In this document: positions 22,142 through 35,050 of the stretch, piece by piece
Position numbering within the stretch: position 1 is the stretch's first letter
How the letters are laid out: the number at the start of each line of letters is the position of its first letter
Origin: Adiantum capillus-veneris
Taxonomy: Eukaryota; Streptophyta; Polypodiopsida; Polypodiales; Pteridaceae
Assembly: GCA_014529385.2 (NCBI GenBank)
Contig: JABFUD020000319.1
Coordinates: 1-57,901 of the forward strand
Length of the DNA stretch: 57,901 nucleotides
Direction of reading: 5' to 3'
Program-made: the position numbers and the translations under genes
Notes under the pieces: generated by a model
Told to the model about the DNA's origin: nothing
The model's database searches: none
The model's input: only the letters and a program-made list of their open reading frames with translations

Positions 22142-22680
22142 ATCTATTTGAGATTTATGCACACTCATAATTTATCATTCTTTTTAGGCACCACTACAAT
22201 TGGTGACACCCACTCCGGGTGTTCTGTCTCATAGATCAACTCTACCTCTTTTAGTTTGTCTATCTCTTCCTTAATTTTCTTTGCAAAGTTTTCATTGTAA
22301 GTGTATGGACATTGTCGACGCGGTTTAGCATCGCTCTTTAGGGGAACCGTCTGTTGGAAAATATTAGGATCTATCCCTTTTAGATCTTTGTAGGACCAGG
22401 CAAACACATCTTTATATTGTTTGAGGGTAGCTATCAACAGCTGTTCCTCTTCCTTGGTAAGATTTGTGGCTATGTAAGTTAGTCTCGGTACCTCCCTTGG
22501 TTCCACCAAATCAATCTTCTTTGCATTTTAGGTCCATCATATGATGTTCTCGATTCATTAGGCTCTTGCATTGGTTTTTCCACCACTATACGTTAGTCTT
22601 GAATCGTGTATTTTTTGTAATGATAGGGTGCATCAAAGTTTTTTGAGTTAGAGTCTTCCTCACTTTCCATTTTCGTAGTC
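22142..22680 (-). pseudogene. older gypsy RT N-terminal region, interrupted by the young element
   Basis: Read leftwards: a linker with HYKKYTIQD and IVVEKPMQEP, then EVPRLTYIATNLTKEEE, YKDVFAWSYKDLKGID, EEIDKLKEVELIY, SPIVVVPKKNDKL, one stop where RVCINLK would be, then VCINLK and the LTR. This is the start of a gypsy RT cut at its motif 1. The frame shifts near 22515. Domain order and orientation make it the upstream half of the host element whose integrase end is at 10665-11513; the middle of RT, RNase H and the front of integrase are missing from both sides. Confidence 0.8.
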
Positions 22681-23037
22681 CAAACCTCCTCCAATGTCCC
22701 TTTTAACTTCTAATATTCATTTTTGCATTCAATTTTTGACATCGTTGGTGTCTTTTTGGTCTTGTCTTTTGGTTGTTTTTTGCTTCGTTTCTTTGAGTTT
22801 GCCCGAAAACTAGTCAATTTCAAGGGTTTTCATGTCGGACACAATCATCTGCTCACGTCCAAACCTCCTTCAATGTCCCTTTTAACTTCTAATATTCATT
22901 TTTGCATTCAGTTTTTGACATTGTTGGTGTCTTTTTGGTCTTGTCTTTTGGTCGTTTTTTGCTTCGTTTCTTTGAGTTTGCCCGAAAACTAGTCAATTTC
23001 AAGGGTTTTCATGTGATTTTTGTCTCGGACGCAATCA
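22680..23037. repeat. 179-bp direct tandem duplication
   Basis: 22680-22858 and 22859-23037 are near-identical, each starting CCAAACCTCC and ending with TTTTCATGT and a TCGGACRCAATCATCTGCTC block; the second copy has a short extra stretch (GATTTTTGTC). The period is not a multiple of 3, so it disrupts the protease-RT linker of the older gypsy. From 23038 to about 23460 only stop-rich linker sequence is seen. Confidence 0.85.
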
Positions 23038-23615
23038 TCTGCTCCTACGAGCATGAGATATTGTGTTCTGGTCATCAATTTTGGCATAGGTTTCTCAATT
23101 TTATTTTGTTGTTTCTTAGTTTGTCTCATTTGATATCGCTGTTGTCTCTACATTTTTTGGTTAGGAAACTTGTAGAAAAATGACTCCGTTTGTTCTTTTG
23201 CATTTTTGTTTTCAGAACCACTTGAGAGTTCATCTTCCACTTCGTTTCCTAATTCATCGCTCCTTGAATCATGGTATTCATCCTTGTCCTCTTATGAAAG
23301 GTCCGTATGGAAACTTGGTCCACAATTTGTTTGCAATTGCTTGTTTGTTCAATCTCAGTTGTTTCAGAAATGTTCTCGATTTCATGGATAGAGGATACCA
23401 TTAGAAAGGGTTTGATATCATAACCATCTTTGTCACAAAACGTGGTATTGGTCAACTAATTTACGCATATGTCAAGAGTCGCCAATAATTTTTTCCATCC
23501 AAGGTTCAAACAACTCTTCTTGAAATGGTTCCTTCATGTAGTAGTCGTCATCTACTGAACGCTCTAGGATGCAATCTTCCTTTCTAAGACCTCCGCATTC
23601 TAATGCCCCACACAT

Positions 23616-24095
23616 TCAAATGTGAGCATCCTTCACTAGCCAAGCAGGCAACTGTGTTTTGTCGTCCATAGTGACAATAAAGTCTTCTATTGGTGTTTGA
23701 TTTACGTCCTTGTAACTATGGTCCTTGGTACATTGAGTTGCGGACACTCGCTTATGCAGTGCATAGAGATGGTCATAGCCCCAGACGAACCATTTTGAGT
23801 TGACGCATAAAAGGTCATCCCAAAATAACTTCAAAATTGTTGCCATCTATTCATATTCTATCCCACATGAGGATACTATCACTTGTTCCAACATTCCCAA
23901 GGGTCTTTCCACATACCCATCAGCTAATTGCAATTTCATGCACATTTTTCTGAGAGTTGGCCTTCCTTGTTTCTCCCAGATCCCTTTTGCAGCGATGGCT
24001 ATTTCGGCTCCACTGTCAAGTATCGCAATGGTGGTTACTCTCTTATATTGCACAGGTAAGGTGGTGTTTCCTTCTTCGCCTTGTTCAATAATCAC
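23616..24095 (-). pseudogene. older gypsy protease and linker
   Basis: Read leftwards: VTTIAILDSGAEIAIAAKGIWEK contains the Asp-Ser-Gly active site, followed by LQLADGYVERPLGMLE and VIVSSCGIEYE, a stop at 23848, then VWGYDHLYALH and a linker with IEDFIVTMDDKTQLPAWL. The ILGRPFMR-type flap between them is degraded. It belongs to the same minus-strand host element as the RT at 22142-22680. Only about 310 bases separate it from the PBS-like site at 24408, so the gag gene is missing from this copy. Confidence 0.75.
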
Positions 24096-24407
24096 CTATC
24101 TTGTTCACTGGAACAGATTGCACTTTGTGTTTCTCAAGATGGTTTGTTTTCTTAGTTTCCCCCACGAGTTTGTCTATCAGATGGATCTTCACTCCCATCT
24201 AAAACATCAAATAAAAACAAACAGAACGGTACAAAATAAAGTCAAAACGGAATACGATACAACACTTTGAAAGTAATGAGAAAATCAAAGAATGAAATGC
24301 TTGTGTCTAGCTGCCTTATTGCTAAAGTGTAACTGAAGTGGGAATCAAAATCAAAGTCTCTAAGTAAAAATCTATAACTCGGTCACTCACTACCTAAGGA
24401 TTTCTAT

Positions 24408-24425
24408 CCCCGACAAACGGCACCA
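24408..24425 (-). other. gypsy primer binding site (Asp-tRNA type)
   Basis: Minus strand TGGTGCCGTTTGTCGGGG, resembling the tRNA-Asp-type PBS of Athila/Tat plant elements. An LTR-like TGTAAGCGGG begins on the plus strand at 24427. A similar site is at 30216-30232. Confidence 0.6.
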
Positions 24426-24426
24426 A

Positions 24427-24860
24427 TGTAAGCGGGTCGCCAGGAAGACATTTATAGCAAAGCTTTCTGGCACTAACATAATGTCAATACTTAAGGAAGA
24501 AACTTGGATGGGACACGGAGACTCTTTGAGGGTGTCAACCTCAAGAAGTGAACCTACGGAACGACAATATCTCTAGCGCATGCAAATATATCAGTCTAGG
24601 ATCTGGTAACTTGCCTATGTCCTGTGTCACCACACTCAGTCATCGACCTAATTCAAATGCTACAAAAATTTAGGAGGAGGTCTAAGACACTTAGGGACAC
24701 TAACCTATCAAGTTTCATCTCAACTCGAGGAGGTACCAAAATCACGATCCATCATGACTAAGGTTCTGGAAACTGCAACAAAACATACCAGAAAGGTCAC
24801 CCTAGGGTCTAGAAACACTCATCTATGGTCAGAATGTCAAAAAACAGTCATTAATGCACT
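24427..24860 (-). mobile_element. probable LTR end of the older gypsy element
   Basis: Defined only by the adjoining PBS; plus strand starts TGTAAGCGGGTCGCC. No second copy is in the window, so the outer boundary (here set where gag-like sequence starts) is a guess. Confidence 0.35.
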
Positions 24861-25600
24861 CAAAACAACAGATTTAGAGCCACACTCAAACTTGATGGCA
24901 CATCGTTTGTCCACTCTAGAACCACCTGCACATCCTCCACTTTGGAGCTTCTATAGCCGGCATCCTTGGCATAGGAACTACCCTGTCTCTCTGTAGCCAA
25001 AGAACCCTTGGCTCTTCTCGCACTTGCACTTCTCTTGCACCACCTGTGGCTCAACTGCCACTGCATCACACTACCTTGACAACATCGCACTTGACAAACT
25101 CCGTCTAGCTCCGTGCTTCTTTAGAATCTTTTTGGTACGCCCTTTCGCTAGAGCTACCGCTTCTTCGTACGACACTGGGCCATCTAACTCGACCTTGTCG
25201 CACACTTCCTCATGCAGGCAATCCATGAATTTACTCAACTTTAAAAATTTGGAATTTTCTATAGCAATTACCTTGATTAACCACCCCCAAAGGGCTTTGA
25301 ACTCCCACTCGAATGCTTGAAAATCACCTTTCAAGCTTTGCTTCAGCCTGTCCAGCTTTTGCTTCACTTGGTCGAGTTACGCATCCGCTACGTATCTTCT
25401 TCGAAAATCCGCCTCTAGGGCTTCACAATCTGCCTTTTCTTCATCACGTAGGCCATCGAACCATAGCCTCGCTTTACCACAAACCAGGAGCAGGAACACC
25501 TGTACTGCACCATCTTCTCTAGATAAACCGCTTTCCAACACGAACAATCCGTAGTCTTGGAGCTAGGTTTTTGCATCTTCAACCCTAGTGAAAATGGGAA
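24861..25600 (-). pseudogene. gypsy Gag core fragment
   Basis: Read leftwards: FPIFTRVEDAKT, LQDYGLFVLESG, GKARLWFDGLRDEEKADCE, LEADFRRRYVADA, a stop near 25380, then KLDRLKQSLKGDFQAFEWEF and VELDGPVSYEEAVALAKGRT. This is the helical retrotransposon Gag core. Stops and loss of a clear zinc knuckle show decay. It lies outside the neighbouring LTR end at 24427, so it is probably from another element, and it abuts a copia Gag on its right. Confidence 0.65.
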
Positions 25601-25607
25601 ATCTGGA

Positions 25608-26150
25608 TCATGCCATCTCTAGCAGCACTTGCTCTGTGTATTTCTTGTAATGGAAGGTTACACTTGTTACATCCCATGAACTGGGTAGAGAGCATAACAA
25701 GAATATAGAATTGAGTTCATCGTCAAACTCCTTAAAGCCCTGAGATGTCAACTGACTGAACAAGGAGTTGAACTCATTTAAGTGACCAGAAACTGTGCTA
25801 CCTTCTTTCATGTTGAGCTTCATAAAAATTTTCATGAGAAAAACTTTGTTGGATGCACTTTTGCTCTCCCATGCTAAACATAAGCTATCCCAAAGTTCCT
25901 TGGTTGTTGTCTTCCCTATGATAGTGAAGAACACTGACTCAACTAGATGTAGACGTATCGTAGCCATGGCTCTCGCATCCAAAAGCTCCCACTGAGCTTG
26001 CGTATAGTCATCATCCTCTGCACACTCTTTCAACGATTCTCATAGGCCTTTGTTTGTCAAAACATCCTTCATGCGCTCTTTCCACATGGTGAAGTTGCTG
26101 ACATCGAACTTGCAAATGAAATACTCCTCCTTTTTTGAAGAAGAAGCCAT
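25608..26150 (-). pseudogene. Ty1/copia Gag (UBN2-type) fragment
   Basis: Starts at the ATG complement at 26150, MASSSKKEEYFICKFDVSNF, with an in-frame stop near 26040. It continues KECAEDDDYTQAQWELLDARA, TTKELWDSLCLAWESKSASN, KLNMKEGSTVSGHLNEFNSL and LLCSLPSSWDVTS, the standard copia Gag order. It ends YTEQVLLEMA followed directly by gypsy Gag sequence. Neither zinc knuckle nor protease follows. It differs from the 8.8-kb copia. Confidence 0.85.
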
Positions 26151-27989
<1,839 letters not shown>

Positions 27990-28001
27990 GCTCTGATACC
28001 A
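27990..28001 (-). other. primer binding site
   Basis: Minus strand TGGTATCAGAGC, two bases from an LTR start (TGTTGGTGC on plus strand at 28004). Confidence 0.8.
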
Positions 28002-28003
28002 CT

Positions 28004-28440
28004 TGTTGGTGCTTGTTTGGAGTGTGCAAGGGAGGGAAGGAGAAGGGGGAAGGGGATGAAGGAAGAGCTACACAGGAGAGGAAAGTGAGAGAGTCAACTC
28101 TCTCACTTTCTCTCCCTAAATTGTCGTTGCCTTCTGGGTTTTTGATTTGGAAAATCAAAGAATTTTCAAGTTTTCTTTCAAGATCACTTTCATGATCCTT
28201 TGATTTCTCATCATCTGCACTTAGCTCCTCATATCTTTGAGCATCAAGGGTGTCATAGTAACATAATCACTAGAGTCCTCGTTTTGCTCCAAGGTGCAGC
28301 TTGAATCACTTTCCATAGTAAGATCTCCAATTGAGACCTCATCTTGGATACACAAACACTATACTTTGGTGTTGACTCTTTGCACAGCACTAGTTTATGT
28401 GGTCTCTCGGTGATTTCTGCTTGGATTTACTCTAATCATG
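28004..28440 (-). mobile_element. LTR next to the 27990 PBS, outer end uncertain
   Basis: LTR 3' end on the minus strand is ...GCACCAACA. It carries a perfect 14-bp palindrome at 28081-28110. The outer end is placed only approximately, before gypsy-like coding relics at 28473; no partner LTR is in the window. Confidence 0.45.
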
Positions 28441-28472
28441 CATATGGAAACTAAGTATAAGAAATTCTTGTA

Positions 28473-28860
28473 TCAAAACATGGTGGGTGTGATTTCATTG
28501 ACACACACATCTAAGGTGGCCAAGATCTGAGTCCACTCTAGGGGCTCCATTCTCTCTTTAGGGAATGGCTTAGGTACGTAATCCGGATCTTCAAATGGTC
28601 TCGCTTTCTTGCTCTTGTCTTTGATATAATTATCACGATTAGAGGCTCTACACATCCACAGGTGAGCTTTAGAGTTCAAATACATAGGTACTTTAGACTC
28701 TATAGCAATTGTAAAATCAAACTCCTCTACGGGTGTTCTTCGTACATCTCTGTACTTTAAGTTAACTTGAACATGTATGGAGTTAAGATAATTGGAAACT
28801 AATGTTCACCCAAAATGGGTCAATTACAAGGTTTCATACACAATTTCAATGATCTCTAGA
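28473..28860 (-). pseudogene. gypsy protease-RT linker relic
   Basis: Read leftwards: VSNYLNSIHVQVNLKYRDV, RTPVEEFDFTIAIESK, LNSKAHLWMCRASNRDNY, PFEDPDYVPKPFPKERMEP. It parallels the linker at 23616-23760 (DVNQTPIEDFIVTMDD, LVKDAHI, EPFQEELFEPW), so it is another copy of that gypsy family. From 28861 to 30215 I see no recognisable gene or repeat. Confidence 0.6.
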
Positions 28861-30215
28861 CCTAGTAATGCCCTATAGGTCTTGCCTTAGAAGGTGGAAC
28901 CAACTTTTGTTGAAAAATGTTGATTCTATCACTCTATGGAATCGCGATTTTCTCCTGCCAATGGCCTTCTGGGGTAATTTTTCTCTCCAACTGCTTCCAA
29001 GACTTACTACCCAGTCCAAACAACTGAAATTTGCAAGAGATTCAAAAATTTGACCCTTTTGATGGTCTCAGAAGTCCTTTCACCTCCTTTGGGATTGCCT
29101 TCCGAATGGAATTTGGCTTATTCACACGCACAAGAGGGCAATTTCTAGATTTGGTTGTGTAGATGTGCTACTTACCTTGGGGACTTTCTATAGTGCAAAT
29201 ATAGGAATCTCAAACTTAGTGTGGCAAGGGTCTTGTGAGAAATCGAGATTTTCTCCCACCCTAAGTGAAAAAAATGAAAATTTCCAATTTGGACCTTATG
29301 AGTGTAAATCACACCTTGAGAATAACCCATGGTATCAAATTTATCCAAAAATTCCTTTCCTCACAAAAGTTGATGCAAAAATTGCTTTTTTTCTTTGACT
29401 CCTTCTTTGGGCCATTTTTTCAAGTCTTGGTCAATTCCAAAGTGTTCTACCCTTCTTCAAGAGCACTTGTGCCAATTTTCACCCCAATTGGACCAGTGAA
29501 GTGGTCCCAAGCCCTATTCCAACACTTTTTTTGACCTAAAAGGTAAGGTTTTGGCTCCATACTCACTTTTTGATATTCAGTTTGTACCAAACTTCACACA
29601 AGACCTTAACCACATTAGTCAAAGACGTTGATGAAGTATCATGTACTTTCTTGTCCTCTAGCCTCACTTGCATTAAAAAATCATGATTTTCTCTCGCAAA
29701 TGTTGACTTAGAGATTTTTGAGAATTTTGAGGATGGTTGCATAATCACACACTATTTTTCACACAAATCATGCCCAGTAGCTTCCACTTACTTGAATGCA
29801 CTATCACTCTTCAAGCTTTCCTCACCTTTGGCAACAAGATCTCTTGAGTGACATGTAGATCCACCAGTGAGATGCAGAGATTACTTGTCAGGCTTGTTTA
29901 CTTACTCTACTTCTAAAACAAAAAGTACTTAACCTACACTCCCTAACTGAACTCTGATTTTTTTTCCATTTTCTTACGTTTTTCTCGCCTAGTCCAAGCT
30001 GTCACTCTACCCATCATTGAAGTCTTGCACTAAGCTCCAACCATATCTAAAACGTTGATTCTTACTTATTTAACACTTTTGTGGTGAGTCACTCGCCACG
30101 ATCCCTCACAAAACAAAGACCATGGAAACGTTGACTCCTTTTCTAACCTATCTGACCTAGAGTCTACCTAAGGTCACTCTGTCAAACTCAATTCACTCTA
30201 GTCTAGGTACTCGTT

Positions 30216-30232
30216 CCCCAACAATGGCACCA
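30216..30232 (-). other. gypsy primer binding site (Asp-tRNA type)
   Basis: Minus strand TGGTGCCATTGTTGGGG, similar to the site at 24408-24425. The adjoining plus-strand TGTCTGGGGG at 30234 would be the inner end of an LTR reaching to about 30600 (outer end unknown). Confidence 0.55.
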
Positions 30233-30614
30233 ATGTCTGGGGGTCCACACCGGGCAACCCTTATCACATCTCTGAAAGAGACGAAACCAAGATGTAATGT
30301 GAATCATGGGAAGCAAAGTGACTCGACTAGGGCATGGAGGCACGCCAAGAGCACACTCCACTATAACATTCTATGTGCACTCAATCTACCCAAATCTCTG
30401 ATCCTCATTTTTTGGTCGCTCATCTATTCACATGCCAATCCTTGAGCAAATCAACTCTGACTGACTTCAAACTTCTTAGGCAACATATTGGGACTATATC
30501 GGACATAACTCAAACATCAAACTCGCAATACAAATCTTGCAAAAAATGCAATTTTCTTTTGGCATCCTGATGCAAGTTAGCTTTTCAGAACCCAGGATTA
30601 AGATTTTCTACTTG

Positions 30615-33600
30615 CCTCTTTAAGCTGATTGGTTAGATTCTATTATTTTGGTGGGTACTTTACTGAAATTTGAACATTATAACATATGGCTTCAAGAGGA
30701 AGTGATAGATAATCTGTAAGACCATAATGAATGTCTACACAAAACAAACTTTAGTAATTGATAATGGTTATACCACTTCAATCAGAAGGAAGTGATGGCC
30801 TTCTAATCCACATAACATTAAAAAATACATGTTTAGGCTGTAAGAAAGGTGCATAACTTATCTAGTTTATTATTCAAAAGGTTACATCCGATCATAATGA
30901 AAACATGTTGAAATAAGCTTCTTTTGGTCTATCTACTCACTTTTGCAATATTTGATTCTTTAAAAAGGATAGCAGGTTTAAGTTAAAGAGGTTAAGTAGG
31001 ACACAACTGATAGGTTTGTTGACACATGTAATACGTATTCAAAGCTAACGAATTCGTTGTCTTGTTTATATGGATGTAGGTGAAAATTCTATCTTTACTT
31101 AGGATCTTTTTGGCTTAGTTGTTGTTCGGCACTAAATAACCTGGCTTTCTCCACTTTATAACCTTTTTTAAAAAACTATCTCATGTATAAATGCACTAGA
31201 ATGATACTTCATTCTCACTTTGATGTACAAAAATGAAGCTAAGACTCAATCATTGTTCTGCTAATCTCTGTCCTTTGTCCAAAGAAGCTGCCTTTTGAAC
31301 TTTTATGTTCTTTTGTGCATAAGTATAAGTTTAATACAACAACACACACGTCCTAAACACAAGGTTCTCCCAAAAAGCTGGGAGACCAGAACGCTGGCTT
31401 TGAAAAAGTTCTGTGTATATGCTTCGATCGACCCACTGTCTATAATTCCTTGTTAGGTTGACATGTTTTAGGTGATCGTTCCTTGTCTAGGGATTGGATT
31501 CTTGCTCACGGCTACTGTAGTCTTTGACTCGGCTGGTTTTAGGTTGCAGGTTAATCCAAAATCACTTACCAATGTGTAATTATTTTGATTCTTACGATTT
31601 GAGGAACATTTTTGTATGGAAGGTTTGTTTGATGACTATCCATAGAACTCCAACTAGAGTACAATCTTCTCTATTGGACATTCTCACTTCTAGCTCCGAT
31701 GAGACTCGGTTTTGTTTCTAAAATATGACTTGATGCTCTGATCATAGATAAAATTGGAAATTGTTTAAATTACTAGTTATTTTCGCTTTGACATGGTTGG
31801 GACATACTTTTTCGAATGGTCTTAGCACTGATGTCTCTTTATGACCTTTTGCTACTAGGAATATCGATTAGTTCTTTTATTTACATTCTAATAAGATCTC
31901 TTCCTGGCTAGGATTATGAAGGTTGACTCTCACTTATCTGATGGGTTGATGCAGATCAACATTAGCTTTGAGGAAACCTTTCTAATATTATTTGATAAAT
32001 TTCTCATAAATTGTACAAGAATTTTTTGTTGATCCATAAGGACGTGGTTCTCATGTAGTATACTAACCCTTTGCTGGTTCTATTGATCCTAAAAGCTATG
32101 TTGATGTTGCTTTTTACATCCCCAATTTGATGTGGTTCAGATTTCATCTAAGTTATAATAATATCTTCTTACTAGGGTTTCTAACAACTGATTGATGAGC
32201 TTGCTTGTTACTGGCGGGATATGCATTGGCTAAACTTGAATTCCCGGCTTGAATTGCTCTAGTCTCTACAAATCGATGCTGGGATATAATACTATATTCT
32301 GATTACAAAATTCTTCATATGGCATTTTACATTTTTCCATTTTACATTAGAGTAAGACTATAAATGTTTGATAGGCTCTATTGTGAGGTTGTTTAGGATC
32401 TGGATTTTTGGGTACACTTACTCCCATGGGTGATAATATTGTGGATAGGTTGCTTTCTTACTAATAAACCTTCCAACTCAAGGCTTCAGTTCACGGGTTT
32501 GAGCCTACTTTAGAGATAATTTTTGCGAACTCTGGCTACTGCTAGGTTTGTAACAAGTTAAGATAAACCTTTATCGTAATTGACTAAGATCGGCTAATTG
32601 TCTCTTTAAGCTGATTGACTAGATTCCATTCTTTTGGTGGGTACTTGCTGGTTTGGTACTGCCATCTGGACATTATAACATATGGCTTCAAGAGGAAGTA
32701 CAATCTTCTCTATTGACATTATCACTTATAACTCCGATGAGACTCGTGGATTTTTTCATATGATACATCTCTTTAGCTTTAAACTTGACTATTCTACTCT
32801 CATCAACTTGATGAGGCAGTACACCCATACTCAATGGGCCTACTACCTTAACATTGAGTATGGTGCCTGGGTAAGTGTGGGCATCGCTTGAACTACCTTC
32901 TTCCACTACTTCTAACATGGATAACTAAAATGGCTTAGTGCAACTGATCTTGACCCCAAACCTTTATCCTACATTACACGAGCTTGATTTTTTAAGTACT
33001 ATAAAACATAGATTAAAGATTATTTAGTCATGGTCTTACCTTTTGAAAATTATACGTACTTTGCCTGATATACTCCCCCTAAAGATCGTTTAATGCTAGA
33101 ATTTGGGTTCACCTACTTGCTTGATTCACCTGCGTGCTTAACTAATAACTCTAGCTCTAATGCCAGGGTTTGAATTTACTTGTATGTCGGAGTTTGGAAA
33201 AACCTTGGCTTGTACTAGGTTTGTAGCAATAAATCTTTAACCATTTTTTGGTGTGAACAAAACCACATCAGATGGGCTTTTGGAATGTATAAACTACTTC
33301 AGTCCCAACAATTAAACTGGACCCAATTGATTAGAGTAGTTGGATTCATCACTTAGAGTTGGGACTTTGGCTTGTACTAATCACTCATGCACTATGGGTT
33401 TTGTATTTAAACTATGACCTAATGCTCTAATCATAGATAAATTTGGAAATTGTTTAAATTACTAGTGATTTTTTCTTTGACATGGTTGGGACATACTTTT
33501 TCAACTGGTCTCTGATTTACATTCTAGTTATTATGGAATGAGCTTCTTTGTCATAAGAATGAAATCTTGAATTGTTTTGAATAATTGACTTCAGCTATAT

Positions 33601-35050
33601 ACAAGGCTATGGGCTGCTGCATTTTTCTTGGCTATGACATGATGCTTGATGTTGGTTATTAGCTGACCTCTCTTATATCCCTTCTGATAAGGTCTCTTCC
33701 TGGCTAGGATTATGAAGACTGACTCTCACTTATCTGATGGGTTGATGGAGATCAACATTAGCTTTGAGGAAACCTTTCTAATATTATACCATTAGGTTAC
33801 TTATGGAATTTTACACTTTGCGATTTTACATTAGAGTAAGACTATAAATGTTTGATAGGCTCTACCATGAGGTTATTTAGGATCTAGCTTTTTGGGTACA
33901 CTTACTCCCATGGGTGATAATATTGTGGATAGGTTGCTTTCTTACTAATAAACCTTCTAACTCAAGGCTTCCGTTCACGGGTTTGAGCCTACTTTAGAGA
34001 TAATTTTTGCGATTTCTGGCTAGTGCTAGGTTTATAACAAGTTAAGATAAACCTTTATCCTAATTGACTAAGATCGGCTAATTGTCTTTTTAAGTTGATT
34101 GACTAGATTCCATTCTTTTGGTGGGTACTTGCTGGTTTTGTACTGCCATCTGGACATTATAACATATGGCTTCAAGAGGAAGTGATAGATAATCTGTAAG
34201 ACCATAATGAATGTCTACTCAAAACAAACTTTAGTAATTGATAATGTTTATACCACTTGAATCAAAAGGGGATGATGACCTTTTGATCCACATAATAGTA
34301 AAAAATACATATTTAGGTTGTAAAAGAAAGGTGCATAACTTATTTGGTTTATTATTCAAAAGGTTACATAATGTTTTGATTACATCATGAAATATTAAAG
34401 GGATCTTTTTTGACACTTGGATCAAAAGGGGTGGTGGCCTTTTGATTATATTTAAAACATGTGGAATAACAATTCTTTATAATTTGGGATTTGTAAATTC
34501 AAGAAACTACATCTTGAATACTTCAAATTTTTATGAAATATTTAAGAATTTTTTGATACTTGGATCAAAAGGGGTGGTGGCCTTCTGATCATAATGAAAA
34601 CATAAGCTTCTTTTGGTCTATCTACTCACTTTTACAATATTTGATTCTCTAAAAAGGACAGTAGATTTAAGTTAAAAAGGTTTTTAAGTAGAACATGGAT
34701 AACAACTGATAGGTTCGTTGACACCTGTAATACGTATTCAAGGCTAATGAGTATGTTGTCTTGTTTTTATGGATGTAGGTGAGAATTCTATCTTTACTTA
34801 GGATCTTTTTGGCTTAGCTGCAGCTCGACACTAGAGAACCTCACTTCCTCCACTTTAGAACCATATTTTTGTTACTATCTCATATATAAATGCACTGAAA
34901 TGATACTTCATTCTCACTTTGATGTACAAAAATGAAGCTAAGACTGAGTCATTTTTGTGCTAATCTCTGTCCTTTGTCTAAAGCCAATTGTCTTTTGAAC
35001 TTTTATGTCTTTTGGGTATAAGTATAAGTTTAATACAACAAGACACACAC
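30615..35050. repeat. three long tandem units (about 2.0, 1.5 and 1.0 kb)
   Basis: Each unit begins with a block like TTTAAGCTGATTGACTAGAT, then TTTTGGTGGGTACTT and ATATGGCTTCAAGAGGAAGT: starts near 30615, 32601 and 34084. Unit 1 holds all parts. Unit 2 jumps at 32697 from GGAAGT to the block found at 31656 in unit 1 (ACAATCTTCTCTATTGG), losing about 960 bp, and has about 650 bp extra at 32760-33410. Unit 3 matches the first 730 bp of unit 1 plus added hairpin repeats and stops near 35050. No coding motif is recognised in either strand. It may be a decayed long repeat or a non-autonomous element array. Confidence 0.75.

Noticed and set aside
22142-22146. Target-site duplication of the gypsy array
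   Set aside because: ATCTA follows the right LTR, but the left end of the array is a deletion junction, so no partner can be compared.
32688-32918. 76-codon minus-strand frame at 32688-32918
   Set aside because: Crosses the deletion junction of tandem unit 2 and an inverted repeat; no family motif.
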